Below, piece by piece: positions 7,469 through 15,951 of a stretch of DNA of 36,725 bases. The stretch lies in assembly GCF_021462825.1 (NCBI RefSeq), contig NZ_JAKEEB010000048.1:1-36725 (forward strand). The letters run 5' to 3'. Source of the stretch: Streptomyces glomeratus. GTDB lineage: Bacteria; Actinomycetota; Actinomycetes; Streptomycetales; Streptomycetaceae. How positions within the stretch are numbered: the stretch's first letter is position 1; each line of letters opens with the position of its first letter. The position numbers and the translations under genes were made by a program. The notes under the pieces are model-generated. The model saw nothing but the letters and a program-made list of their open reading frames with translations. It was not told where the DNA came from and did not search any database.

Positions 7469-8038
7469 TCAATTCCTCGTGTACGTGACGATGCTGACGC
7501 CGGAGTCGAAGCTGCGGCGTGCGGTCGGGAGGAAGCCGGTGGGGGCGAACGGGCCGTCGAAAAGCGGGATACCGGTACCGATGACGACCGGGTTGCGCTT
7601 GATGATCAGTTCGTCGATTTCGTCGCGGAGCGCGGCGGCCAGCTTGCCGCCACCGGCCAGCCAGATGCCCATGCCTTCCCGCTGCTTCAGGTCGCGGACC
7701 AGTGCGGCCGGGTCTTCGGCGACGATCTCCACCTCCGGGTCGGCGGAGGTCAGGGTGCGGGAGACGACATACTGCTCCAGGTGGGCGTACGGGCTGGTGA
7801 TGCCTGCCTTCAGGGCCGGCTCATAGGTGCCGCGACCCATGATCACGGTGTCGAAACGGCGGTGCGGGGTTGCGGTCAGGCCGAATGGCCCGCGGACGTG
7901 CACCGGCATGGTCTCGGGATACTCGGCGAGGATCGCCTCCCGGACCTCCCCCTCGAAGGGGAAGAAGTCGTAACCACCGTCCGGTCCGGCGATGTAGCCG
8001 TCGAGGCTGGCAGCGACGTAGTAGGTGAGCTTGCGCAT
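7469..8038 (-). CDS. dihydrofolate reductase / RibD C-terminal family protein
   Basis: This 189-residue protein opens with MRKLTYYVAASLDGYIAGPD, the standard start of the DHFR/RibD-C reductase family. It also contains a GRGTYEPAL segment and GIWLAGGGKLAAAL, the nucleotide-binding Gly-rich turn. Members use NADPH to reduce pteridine- or pyrimidine-like substrates; the specific substrate is unknown. GGAAGAGAG serves as ribosome binding site before ATG 8038. It is divergent from a TetR gene at 8182. Their promoters overlap around a small palindrome, so the TetR protein probably controls it. Confidence 0.85.
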   Translation of the reverse strand: MRKLTYYVAASLDGYIAGPDGGYDFFPFEGEVREAILAEYPETMPVHVRGPFGLTATPHRRFDTVIMGRGTYEPALKAGITSPYAHLEQYVVSRTLTSADPEVEIVAEDPAALVRDLKQREGMGIWLAGGGKLAAALRDEIDELIIKRNPVVIGTGIPLFDGPFAPTGFLPTARRSFDSGVSIVTYTRN

Positions 8039-8127
8039 CCGGTCTCTCTTCCGTCTGGTGACGTGGCGGGGCCGTAGGGCTGTTCACGTCCTGCCGTTTC
8101 GCGTTCATGTACTGTGACTGAAGTGGT

Positions 8128-8160
8128 TTGACCGTAGTACTGCACCCGCAGTGGTGTCAA
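8128..8160. promoter_or_regulatory. minus-strand promoter with embedded operator
   Basis: On the minus strand, TTGACA (8160-8155) and TACGGT (8136-8131) are separated by 18 bases and form a good sigma-70-type promoter for the DHFR-like gene. The inverted repeat ACTGC-ACCC-GCAGT (8139-8152) lies inside the spacer, where a bound repressor would block RNA polymerase. A weaker plus-strand TTGACC at 8128-8133 may serve the TetR gene. Confidence 0.5.
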
Positions 8161-8181
8161 TGAGTCTCCCAGGAGCTGTGG

Positions 8182-8790
8182 ATGCGTCAAAATCCGGCCC
8201 GCCGCACCGCCTTGCTCGATGCCGCCATCGAGGTCCTCGCCCGCGAGGGCTCCCGAGGCCTGACCTTGCGCGCCGTCGACAAGGAGGCGGCCGTCCCCAC
8301 CGGGACGGCGTCCAACTACTTCGCCAACCGCGCCGACTTGCTCGCCCAAGTCATGGGACGCACCCGCGAGCGTCTGACCCCCGATCCGGCCGAGCTGGCC
8401 GACACGATGAACGCCGCGCCGTCACACGAGCTGGTCAGGGCCCTGATGCTGCAGCTCGTCGACCGCATGCGACACGACCGCAGCAGTCACCTGGCCATGC
8501 TCGAACTGCGTCTGGAGGCCACCCGGCGGCCCGAACTCCACACGGAGCTGACGCATTTCCTCACCGCCGAACTCGGGGCCAACATCGAGTTCCACCTGGG
8601 CCACGGCCTGCCCGGCGACCGCACCGGGGTGGTACTGCTCTATCTGGCCATGCTGGGGCTGATCGTCGATGACCTGACCGTCCCGGAACTGCTCACGCCG
8701 CACCGGCTCGACGCCCTGATCGACGCCATGGTGACGCGTCTCCTCCCGGAGGACACCGGCTGCCCACCGCGGCCTCCGTGCTCCGCCTGA
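8182..8790 (+). CDS. TetR family transcriptional regulator
   Basis: This 202-residue protein has an N-terminal TetR helix-turn-helix: LLDAAIEVLAREGSRGLTLR then VPTGTASNYFANRADLLAQV, residues about 8-55. The C-terminal part resembles the TetR ligand-binding bundle, with a conserved LELRLEATRRPEL helix. AGGAG six bases before ATG 8182 fixes the start. It lies 143 bases from the divergent DHFR-like gene and is inferred to repress that gene and itself through the operator at 8139-8152. Confidence 0.88.
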   Translation: MRQNPARRTALLDAAIEVLAREGSRGLTLRAVDKEAAVPTGTASNYFANRADLLAQVMGRTRERLTPDPAELADTMNAAPSHELVRALMLQLVDRMRHDRSSHLAMLELRLEATRRPELHTELTHFLTAELGANIEFHLGHGLPGDRTGVVLLYLAMLGLIVDDLTVPELLTPHRLDALIDAMVTRLLPEDTGCPPRPPCSA

Positions 8791-8865
8791 GCGCCGGAGC
8801 CTCGTCACCGTCGACCTTCCTACCGGCTGAGCTTCAGTGTCCGGTCGGTACGCGCAATGTGCGGG

Positions 8866-8888
8866 AACCGTACGGGATCCGTACGGTT
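8866..8888. promoter_or_regulatory. 23-bp palindrome overlapping the tap promoter region
   Basis: Perfect 10-bp arms, AACCGTACGG at 8866-8875 and CCGTACGGTT at 8879-8888, flank the spacer GAT. The site ends 31 bases before the tap start. TAGGGT at 8896-8901 is a candidate -10 element, which would place the palindrome over the -35 region. It is well suited to dimeric repressor binding. Because Tap itself carries a helix-turn-helix, autoregulation is a reasonable guess. Confidence 0.6.
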
Positions 8889-8919
8889 CATGGACTAGGG
8901 TGAGCAGTGGGAGGTGTGC

Positions 8920-11163
8920 ATGTCGGAGCTGTTCGAGGCGGTCGATGCGTTGATCGCGTCCGCGTCGCCGCTGCCGCCGCCGGCGGAACGCAAGCGGCTG
9001 CGCCAGGCGCACGGGCTGACACTGGACCAGGTCGCCGGCGCGCTGAAGGTACGGCGGGCGACGGTGAGCGGCTGGGAGAACGCGAAGACCGAACCGAGGC
9101 CGCCGGAGCGGGAGGCCTACGCGCATCTGCTGAAGAAGCTCGCTGAGCTCTACCCCGCCGATACGGCCGCCGCGGCCGCCACCCCGGCATACGAGACGCC
9201 CACGACCGTGCCCGCGCCCTCGGGCGCGGCACCGGCAGAGGCACGGACCGCAGCCGGCAGGCCGACGCCGGACGCCACGGCCACGACTGCCGCCGAGAAC
9301 ACCCCGCCGCATCCAGCCGCCGTAGCCGCGTCCCGTCCGGAGGCCGCCACAGGGCCGCCGACGAGTCGGCCGGGAGCGAGGAAGGCCGCCCCCGAGAAGA
9401 CCCCTGCGACCGCGCCTGCACCGGCCGGGGCCGATCCGCGGTTCGAGAACGGGCCGCTGGCCGTTGTCGACGTCGACCAGGAGGGGGAGGTCCTTGCCTA
9501 CTGCGTCGACGGCCTGGTCCTGGACGTACCCGCCAAGTCGCTCCCGTCGCTTGTCGACTGGACCCTCACCGAGGCGAGGCTCGGCGCGCCGCGCCTGAAC
9601 GGCTCGGGGAAGGACGCCGACCCGCTGCTCGTGCTCACGGAGGCCGCGTGTGAGCGCTACGGGCTGCCGGCGCGCCTGTCGAAGGAGGAGCGCCTGGCGG
9701 GACGGATCCCCGATTCGCACAAGGTCGTCACACAGTTGCTGCGGGCGAACTGGCAGCTGACGAAGCGGGGGTTCGGTCCGTGGGCACGGATCTACCGCCC
9801 GGCCGAGGGCGGCCGGCGCAGGTGCGTCCAGCTGTGCGTCCCGTCCTGGGACGCGCTCGACACGCGCCACTGGGATGGCGCGGCGCAGCTGCCGCCGGCC
9901 GAACTGGCCCGCGTTCTGGGCGCCTACGCGACCCGGGTGATGACCCCTCGCGGCTCCACCGCCGTGACCGGCCTGGAGCTGATGACCGCCCTGCACCCGC
10001 CCACGAGGGCGAGCCGGCCGGATGAGAGCGGCGAGCGCCGCAGTGAGCACAATCCGGGCTCGCTCGGCAGTCATCCGGTGGACTGCGCGCCGTGCGAGGC
10101 CCCCGACGGGCACCCGCTCCTGGCCGCCCTGCCCCGTTTCCACCAGCGGGGCCCGGAGGAGATGTTGCTGGAGGAGGCGTACGACTGGGCGCGGCCGCTC
10201 ACCGACGAGGAATGCCTCAGGCGCTACGTGGTCGGTATCGACGTCAATGTGGCCTTCGGTGCGGCCGCCAACGGTGCCCTCGTCGGACTCGCCTGCGAGC
10301 CGGTCCATGTCAAGGAGCCGGCCTTCGATCCGAAGCTGCCCGGGAGCTGGCTGGTGGACCTCTCCCATGTGGATCTGTCCCGCGTGCTGGTCGGCAAGCG
10401 GCGGCAGCACCTTGACGGCGAGCTGCTGCCCAGCCCGTTCACCCCGACCGGCCACCGGCCCGAGGGGCCGGCCTGGTATGCGACCCCGACCGTGGCGTAT
10501 GCGGTGGAACTCGGCTACGAGGTCGCACCTCTCGAGGCGTACATCAGGCCTTCGAGCGGCCGCTATCTGGACGGCTGGTACAAGCGGCTGCGCGACGCCT
10601 ACATCGCCACCATGGGGGACCTCGGCGTACCGGAGGACCTGACTCCGGAGCAGTTCCTGGCGGCGATGGACGGTTGCAAACAGCGCGATGAGCAGATGGC
10701 GATCGTGCTGTCCGCGATCAAGGCGACCGTCAAGGGCGGCATCGGCAAACTCAGGGAGCGACCCCGTGGCGGCGGGTGGCGTCCGGGTCGGCCATGGCCG
10801 GCCCTGTCACGGCCGACCTGGCGGCCCGACATCCGGGCCGCCGTCATCTCCCGGGCTCGTATCAACATGCACCGCAAGATGCTCGCGCTCGCCGCGGCCA
10901 CCGGGCGGTATCCGGTGGCGATCCTGTCGGACTGCGCCGTGTACGCCGCCGACGGCCCCAGCCCGCTGGACGTCCTGCCCTACCGAGGCGGCAAGACGGT
11001 GCCCGGCAGCTTCCGGCTCGGTGTCTCCCCGGGGATGGTCAAGCACGAAGGCACCCAGACCACCTTGTGGGCCGAAGAGGTACGCGAGCGGTACGGCCAG
11101 GAACTCAACCTCGCCCGCTACATCAAGGACGGCCGGATCACTGCCGCCGACGGCGGAGAGTAA
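8920..11163 (+). CDS. tap: Tap, telomere-associated protein of linear replicons
   Basis: This 747-residue product matches the Streptomyces telomere-associated protein, which binds telomeric 3' overhangs and recruits terminal protein Tpg for end patching. An XRE-type helix-turn-helix spans residues about 24-60 (LTLDQVAGALKVRRATVSGW). A low-complexity Ala/Pro/Thr linker runs to about 175, followed by the conserved core. In the C-terminal half, GIDVNVAF (Asp441), IKATVKGGIGKL (Lys601), ILSDCAVY (Asp671) and LGVSPGMVKHEG recall the order of family-B polymerase motifs A, B and C. ATG 8920 is chosen because GGGAGG ends five bases upstream; GTG 8914 overlaps that site. The tpg gene starts 15 bases after the stop, so the two are co-transcribed. 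Identification rests on recalled family sequence plus gene order. Confidence 0.92.
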   Translation: MSELFEAVDALIASASPLPPPAERKRLRQAHGLTLDQVAGALKVRRATVSGWENAKTEPRPPEREAYAHLLKKLAELYPADTAAAAATPAYETPTTVPAPSGAAPAEARTAAGRPTPDATATTAAENTPPHPAAVAASRPEAATGPPTSRPGARKAAPEKTPATAPAPAGADPRFENGPLAVVDVDQEGEVLAYCVDGLVLDVPAKSLPSLVDWTLTEARLGAPRLNGSGKDADPLLVLTEAACERYGLPARLSKEERLAGRIPDSHKVVTQLLRANWQLTKRGFGPWARIYRPAEGGRRRCVQLCVPSWDALDTRHWDGAAQLPPAELARVLGAYATRVMTPRGSTAVTGLELMTALHPPTRASRPDESGERRSEHNPGSLGSHPVDCAPCEAPDGHPLLAALPRFHQRGPEEMLLEEAYDWARPLTDEECLRRYVVGIDVNVAFGAAANGALVGLACEPVHVKEPAFDPKLPGSWLVDLSHVDLSRVLVGKRRQHLDGELLPSPFTPTGHRPEGPAWYATPTVAYAVELGYEVAPLEAYIRPSSGRYLDGWYKRLRDAYIATMGDLGVPEDLTPEQFLAAMDGCKQRDEQMAIVLSAIKATVKGGIGKLRERPRGGGWRPGRPWPALSRPTWRPDIRAAVISRARINMHRKMLALAAATGRYPVAILSDCAVYAADGPSPLDVLPYRGGKTVPGSFRLGVSPGMVKHEGTQTTLWAEEVRERYGQELNLARYIKDGRITAADGGE

Positions 11164-11178
11164 GAGAGGGGCCGGTCG

Positions 11179-11733
11179 ATGGACACGGTCGGGGAAGGCC
11201 TCGAAGAGGCGCTGCAGAAGGCGTTCACCCGCCCCGTCCCGAAGAGCGCGGGCGCGCAGATGCGGTACCTCGTCAAGCAGCTCAAGGGCACCAGGGCGGC
11301 GGCCGAGCTGCTCGGAATCACCCAGCGCACCGTCGAACGCTACGTCAAGGACCAGATCCGGAAGCCCAGACGAGAGCTCGCGGAGCGTCTCGAGCGCGAA
11401 GTCCGCAGACGGTGGCAGCCGCAGATCCGCGCCCGGGCCAAGCAGCAGGCGGCCACCCGGACCGGACTGGTCATCGACACCCGCGCCCGCTTCGGCTACA
11501 CCGCGGCCCCCGGCACCACCGACGACCCCCGGCTGCGCCACCTCACCGTGGCACTGCCCCCCGAATACGCCGCCCGCTTGTTCGACGCCCAAGAAGCCGG
11601 CGCCGGCGAGCGGCAACTGCGTGACATCGCAGCCGACGGCCTGGGCGAGATCTACTTCCGCGACCGAGGCCGCCGCGCATACGGCCTGGATGTGGAGTTC
11701 ACCGATGTGGAACATGTGGAGTTCGACCTGTAG
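11179..11733 (+). CDS. tpg: Tpg, telomere terminal protein (protein primer)
   Basis: This 184-residue protein has the length and sequence of the Streptomyces terminal protein, which is covalently attached to 5' telomere ends and primes fill-in synthesis. The conserved block AGAQMRYLVKQLKG leads into a helix-turn-helix (residues about 38-62, GITQRTVERYVKDQIRKPR). RARFGYTAAPGTTDDPRLR then follows. Thr114 falls in GTTDD, the position I recall being reported as the priming residue. The remainder (LPPEYAARLFDAQ, GLDVEFTDVE) is typical. Start ATG 11179 follows GAGAGGGG. It forms an operon with tap. No key residue appears lost, so the pair is probably functional. Confidence 0.94.
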   Translation: MDTVGEGLEEALQKAFTRPVPKSAGAQMRYLVKQLKGTRAAAELLGITQRTVERYVKDQIRKPRRELAERLEREVRRRWQPQIRARAKQQAATRTGLVIDTRARFGYTAAPGTTDDPRLRHLTVALPPEYAARLFDAQEAGAGERQLRDIAADGLGEIYFRDRGRRAYGLDVEFTDVEHVEFDL

Positions 11734-11755
11734 CGGCTGCGCGGGAGGTGCCGGC

Positions 11756-12334
11756 ATGCGGTGGTGGGGTGCGGGGTGGGCGGTCGCCGGGGTGATCGTG
11801 CTGGCGGCCTGCGGTGCGTCTTCGGGGCACGGGCCGAGCGCAGGACCGTCCGCGGACCGCTCGGCGGAGCCGTCGAGCAGCGCGCCGACACACAGCTCTA
11901 CGACTCCGGTCCCGGCTCCGCGCTCGACCTCGCCCGGGAGCCCAGGCACGCCGAGCCGGTCCGCGTCGGCCGCTCCGCCCTCCGTTTCCGCGGGAGGCTG
12001 CGCCGCCGGGCATGCGCAGGTCACCGTCGCGCCCGGTGACGCACCCGTGCGGCGGTTGTGCGTGCGGCCCGGAGCGGTGGTCTCGCTCGTTCTGGAGCCG
12101 CGGGTCGACGACAGGCGCTGGACGGTGGTGCGGAGTTCCGCGCCGGTCTTCGTCGTGCCGTCCGGCTGGGGGGTGGGCGCGGATGGTGCTGCTCGTGCCT
12201 CGCTGCGGTGTGCGGGCACCCGGGGTGGCACGGCCAGGGTCATCGCGCTGGCGAAGGCACCGGATGTGGCGGGCGCGGCGCGCGCCGCCTTCACGCTGGA
12301 CGTGAGTGTGGTGCCGTATCCGAAGGAGGGGTGA
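11756..12334 (+). CDS. putative lipoprotein
   Basis: This 192-residue exported protein has signal MRWWGAGWAVAGVIVLAAC with a lipobox and Cys19 as lipidation site. A long Ser/Pro/Thr linker to about residue 80 follows, then a compact domain with two early cysteines (GGCAAGHAQVTVAPGDAPVR). That domain looks like a small all-beta module with a repeated PxxVVSLVLEP pattern. GGGAGG seven bases before ATG 11756 fixes the start. It lies 22 bases after tpg and may be read through from tap-tpg, but nothing in its sequence links it to telomere work. Family not recognised. Confidence 0.75.
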   Translation: MRWWGAGWAVAGVIVLAACGASSGHGPSAGPSADRSAEPSSSAPTHSSTTPVPAPRSTSPGSPGTPSRSASAAPPSVSAGGCAAGHAQVTVAPGDAPVRRLCVRPGAVVSLVLEPRVDDRRWTVVRSSAPVFVVPSGWGVGADGAARASLRCAGTRGGTARVIALAKAPDVAGAARAAFTLDVSVVPYPKEG

Positions 12335-12357
12335 TCCCGGAAGCCGGGACCACCCCT
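12327..12357. terminator. bidirectional terminator between convergent genes
   Basis: A long hairpin has an inner stem TCCCGG/CCGGGA with an AAG loop (12335-12349) and an outer stem AGGGGTG/CACCCCT, separated by one A-C mismatch. It overlaps the stop codon of the lipoprotein gene and lies 18 bases from the stop of the convergent secreted-protein gene, so it can serve both. Confidence 0.8.
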
Positions 12358-12374
12358 CGCGCATCGGAGGTGCG

Positions 12375-15020
12375 TCAGTCGCAGTCACGCACCCTGATCG
12401 TGTAGATGCCGCGGCCGTGCGTGGCCGCGTACAGGGTGCCGCCGTCCGGGCTCAGCTTCAGCTGGAGCACGGCCACGGCCGGGAGAGAGCCGACGCGCTG
12501 CCACTTGGTGCGCCCCGGCGCCCGGTACACCACACCGAGGTCGGTGGCGAGGGCGAGGCCGCCGTTCGCCGTGACGACCGCGGAGTCGGTCGGCACATCG
12601 GGAAGGTTCGCCGAGATGTCCTTCCATGTGGTGCCGCCGTCGGTGGACTCGAAGACGTGGCCGACGCCGGCGCCGGGCCCCTCGGTCCAGTGCCGGGAGA
12701 AGCCGTTGACCGCGAGGAAGACGTGGTCGGCGTTCTTCGGGTCGATGGCGAAGCCGCTGAGGTAGCGGTTGGGCACCGTGCCGTCCGTGCCGGTTGCCGG
12801 GAGGGCGATGTCGTGCCAGCCGGTGCCGTCCGCGTTGCCGACGGCGATACCCCGGGCGAAGCCCTGGTTGTTGCAGGGCCCGCACCAGGCCGCGTACACC
12901 TTGCCGCCGGAGGCCGCGACGGCGGTCGCGGTGCGGCCGGCGCCGAGGTCGTACAGGCTCTTCCACTCCGAGCCGCTGCGGATGGCGTAGCCGTGGTCCT
13001 GCACCCAGATGTGGCGGCCGCCCGCGATCCAGGTGGAGCTGTTCTTCATGTCGGCCGCGAGCGGAGCGATGAAGCGGGCCTCGCTGGTGGCGTTGTCGGC
13101 CGGGGCGACGTTGTACGACGTCGCCTTGCTGGGGTCGGTGGTCCAGGAGCCGTCGTTCAGACCGCAGTTCTGGGTGACCTGGACCGCGAGGTAGACGTAC
13201 TCCTCGGCGATGTTGCACCCGTTGGCCGGATCGGTGAGGGTGTCGCCGCCGTCGCCGCCGAAGTTGGAACCCATGACCTTGTCGTCGCCGCGCAGGACGG
13301 ACTGACCGTTGTCCTGCAGGCCGCCGGTGACGGAGACGCCGCCATGGTCCAGGTCCCTGCCGATGCCCACCGAGTAGTACTGGAGGGTGTCGATGGTGCC
13401 GTCGTTGAGCGAAGTCCAGTCGGTGGCGTGGCCGGAGGCGTCCTGGGAGCCGTCGACCGGGCGCCTGTAGGCACCGCCGTCGTTACCGACGTACACGTAG
13501 CTCTTGCCGTGGTAGCTGCCGATCGCCACGCCATGCTGGTCGGAGTGCGTGGTCTGGCTGCAGCTGCCGGTCTGCCTGGCCGGGTCGATGCTCCAGCAGG
13601 AGAACGGGAAGTTCCAGTACGGGCCCACGGTGGACCAGGTGGCGCCGCCGTCCTTGGTCTCGTAGACCTCCTCCAGTCCCGCATACACGTGCTGGGGGTT
13701 GGCCGGGTCGACGGTCAGGAACTGGTTGTACCAGGCCTGCACGCCCGGCATGTAACCGGCCGTGGTCAGCGCGGAGCCGTCGGCGGCCAGCTGTTTGTAG
13801 TCGGCGATCTTCGTCCAGGGCCCGAAAGGGGAGGCGGCGCTGTAGATGCCCGCCAGGCCGCTGTCCGGGTTGGTCGCCATCTGCTCGGGCGACTGGTCGA
13901 TGGCGTAATAGCGGGAGCCGTCCGTGGACCGGGCGAAAGTGACCGTGCCGACGTTGTGCGCGTCGGTCGGCAAGTCGCCGAAGCCGCTGGTGATCCGCTG
14001 CCAGCTGCCACCGACCTTGGTGTAGAAGCCGTTGTAGTCGTCACCGCTGCGCCAGCCGACCGCGAGGATCACCCTTGAGGGATCCTTGGGGTCGACGGCG
14101 ATGTCGTTGGTGATGTTCTTGTACGCTGCGGCGCCGTCGGTCGCCTTCGAACCGCCTGGCAGATAGTCGGGGTTGGGCGCGAACTCCAGTGTCCAGGGCC
14201 CGCTCAGGCTCTTCGTGGAGTGGCTCCACACGCCCTCGCTGGTCGCCGCCCACACCTTGCCGCCACCGAACCGCAGTTGGCGGATGGTGGTGCTCTCCAG
14301 CTCGTCGCCGCCGACCCGGGTGCGCGTGGAGAAGGCGCCGTGGTGCGGGTCGGACAGCCTGTACACACCGCTGCCGAGGTACGCGTCCGCGTTGGTGTTC
14401 GCCTCGCCGGTGCCCAGCCACAGCCGTCCGTCGCCGTCGAGGGCGAGCGCGCCGGTGGACTGGGAGGGCAGGCGGTCGCTGATGGGCTGCCAGCGCCCGC
14501 CGCCGGTCCGCGAGCGCCACACTCCTCCGCCCGCGCTGCCCGCGTAGACATAGCCGTCGTCGTCTGCGGCCATCGCGGCCATCCGGCCGGTGACGTGTCC
14601 GGAGCCGCCGCTGGAGTTGGAGTCGATGTCGCGGTAGCGCGGGTCGTCGGAGTCGTACGGCAGGCCGGTGATGTGCCGCCAACTGCCGCCGGTGCTCGTC
14701 AGCTTCGTCAGACCGCGCCAGGCTGCGCCGTAGGCACCCGGCGCGACGATGCCGGGCGAGGTGCGGGCCTCGGCGTACTGGTCCGCGCCCTCGGCGATTT
14801 CATCGGCCTCGTTGCCGTCGTCCCCGTCTTCCGACTTCGCTTGGGGGTGGATGACGCCGACCGAGTGCTCGCGCTCGGCCGCCAGTTGAGCAAGCGCCCG
14901 GGCCCCGAAGGGGCTGGTGTGGCGACCGGGCGCGGCGCTCGCGGGTATCGCGACGAGCCCGGCGGACGCGGTGATGGCACAGATCGTGAGCCACCGTCTT
15001 CTGCGGGATTGTGCTGGCAC
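12375..15020 (-). CDS. secreted BNR-repeat (sialidase/GH74-like) beta-propeller protein
   Basis: This is an 881-residue exported protein. The signal peptide is basic (MPAQSRRRRWLTICAITASA) with likely cleavage after PASA. The mature part has several BNR/Asp-box motifs: TKDGGATW, STDGGTTW and the related SRTGGGRW. They alternate with YAG and YVG strands, which is the pattern of seven- or ten-bladed propellers in sialidases, GH74 xyloglucanases and Vps10-type proteins. The C-terminus, LSPDGGTLYAATHGRGIY, is typical of such propellers. No catalytic residue can be assigned safely, so either a polysaccharide hydrolase or a binding protein is possible. The GTG start at 15020 is supported by AGGAGG five bases upstream. 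It is convergent with the tap-tpg unit. Confidence 0.8.
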   Translation of the reverse strand: MPAQSRRRRWLTICAITASAGLVAIPASAAPGRHTSPFGARALAQLAAEREHSVGVIHPQAKSEDGDDGNEADEIAEGADQYAEARTSPGIVAPGAYGAAWRGLTKLTSTGGSWRHITGLPYDSDDPRYRDIDSNSSGGSGHVTGRMAAMAADDDGYVYAGSAGGGVWRSRTGGGRWQPISDRLPSQSTGALALDGDGRLWLGTGEANTNADAYLGSGVYRLSDPHHGAFSTRTRVGGDELESTTIRQLRFGGGKVWAATSEGVWSHSTKSLSGPWTLEFAPNPDYLPGGSKATDGAAAYKNITNDIAVDPKDPSRVILAVGWRSGDDYNGFYTKVGGSWQRITSGFGDLPTDAHNVGTVTFARSTDGSRYYAIDQSPEQMATNPDSGLAGIYSAASPFGPWTKIADYKQLAADGSALTTAGYMPGVQAWYNQFLTVDPANPQHVYAGLEEVYETKDGGATWSTVGPYWNFPFSCWSIDPARQTGSCSQTTHSDQHGVAIGSYHGKSYVYVGNDGGAYRRPVDGSQDASGHATDWTSLNDGTIDTLQYYSVGIGRDLDHGGVSVTGGLQDNGQSVLRGDDKVMGSNFGGDGGDTLTDPANGCNIAEEYVYLAVQVTQNCGLNDGSWTTDPSKATSYNVAPADNATSEARFIAPLAADMKNSSTWIAGGRHIWVQDHGYAIRSGSEWKSLYDLGAGRTATAVAASGGKVYAAWCGPCNNQGFARGIAVGNADGTGWHDIALPATGTDGTVPNRYLSGFAIDPKNADHVFLAVNGFSRHWTEGPGAGVGHVFESTDGGTTWKDISANLPDVPTDSAVVTANGGLALATDLGVVYRAPGRTKWQRVGSLPAVAVLQLKLSPDGGTLYAATHGRGIYTIRVRDCD

Positions 15021-15543
15021 CAGATCCTCCTGAACGGGTGTGATACAGCCGTCGCAGGAGACCCGATCACGATCGGACGACTACGTCCGACACTTGGGCA
15101 ACATTTTGTCCGGAACCTGTCACTCATCAGTGGCCGCGGGATGCCGACCAGTCGCTGACAGGCTGAACGATCGCAGGTCCTCGCGAGGACCCCGCCCCCG
15201 CGTGACGAGGCAGCGGCAGGCAGCAAGGTGGTACGGGCGGCCCATTGCAGGCGAGCTGGTCGATCCGCAACAGCGCTCGCTGGGTGCCGTGACATGAGCC
15301 GTCAGTGCAGGCCGGGCCCGGTCATCCCTGGCACGGCCGCCGCCGGCGCAGCTCGACAGCGGCGGCCGGCTCGATGTCTGCGGCCAGGGGGTTTCGACGG
15401 GTCGGTCGGATCAGGCCGCGGCGTCCGGCGCGCTGCATCGCAAGGCGGAGGACCGCCCGCGTACTGGATGTACTCCGGTGGTCCGACAACGCGGCGAGGT
15501 GCCGTACCGGGCGTCGCGGACCCGGGCTGATCCAAACGAAACC
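15021..15543. other. intergenic region with a 16-bp palindrome
   Basis: No gene is supported here. The left part must hold the promoter of the BNR-protein gene. A perfect 16-bp palindrome, GGTCCTCGCGAGGACC, lies at 15176-15191. The remainder (15302-15543) has open frames on both strands but no start, ribosome binding site or family match. Confidence 0.5.
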
Positions 15544-15903
15544 CTAGGAGCGCAGGACCGACCGTACGGCGTCCGCCGAGCGGCCCACCACCGCTGTCCC
15601 GTCGTCCGCCGTGATGATCGGGCGTTGGATGAGGGTGGGCTGCGTGGCCAGGGCGTTGAGCCAGCGGTCGCGATGCGCGGCGTCGCGCTGCCATGTGTGC
15701 ATGCCCAGCTCGGCCGCGGCCGGTTCCCCGAGCCGGGTGATGTCCCAGGGCTCCAGCTGCAGCCGTTCCAGCACCTGCTCGAGCTCTTCCACGGTCGGCG
15801 GCTCTTCCAGGTAGCGCCGCACCGTGTACTGGGCGCCCTCGGCGTCCAGCAGGGTCAGGGCAGAGCTGCACTTGGAGCAGGCCGGGTTGATCCAGATTTC
15901 CAT
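15544..15903 (-). CDS. ArsC/Spx-like thioredoxin-fold protein
   Basis: This 119-residue protein begins MEIWINPACSKCSSALTLLD, the ArsC-family N-terminus with a redox-type Cys9-x-x-Cys12 pair. It continues with RRYLEEPPTVEELEQVLERL as in arsenate reductases and Spx-type proteins. ArsC enzymes normally use one N-terminal Cys with distal Arg residues, whereas CxxC is typical of Spx-like redox regulators. I therefore do not call it an arsenate reductase outright. ATG 15903 is preferred on homology; no strong ribosome binding site is visible. It is the last gene of the four-gene minus-strand unit, 48 bases after folE. Confidence 0.75.
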   Translation of the reverse strand: MEIWINPACSKCSSALTLLDAEGAQYTVRRYLEEPPTVEELEQVLERLQLEPWDITRLGEPAAAELGMHTWQRDAAHRDRWLNALATQPTLIQRPIITADDGTAVVGRSADAVRSVLRS

Positions 15904-15951
15904 GTGTTGCGGTCTTTCGCTGTCGGGCCGCATCGTGCGCGGCGTTGCCGG

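Noticed and set aside
8422..10455. Minus-strand open frame of 677 codons opposite tap
   Set aside because: It is an arginine-rich antisense frame with no family match. The plus strand encodes Tap.
12306..14078. Long plus-strand open frame of 590 codons opposite the BNR-protein gene
   Set aside because: It is a Val/Gly/Arg-rich antisense shadow in high-GC DNA. The minus strand has a signal peptide, Asp-box motifs and a strong ribosome binding site.
15544..15903. Calling the ArsC-like gene an arsenic resistance gene
   Set aside because: There is no arsenite exporter or ArsR-type arsenic sensor nearby. The CxxC motif and operon partners fit a redox role better.
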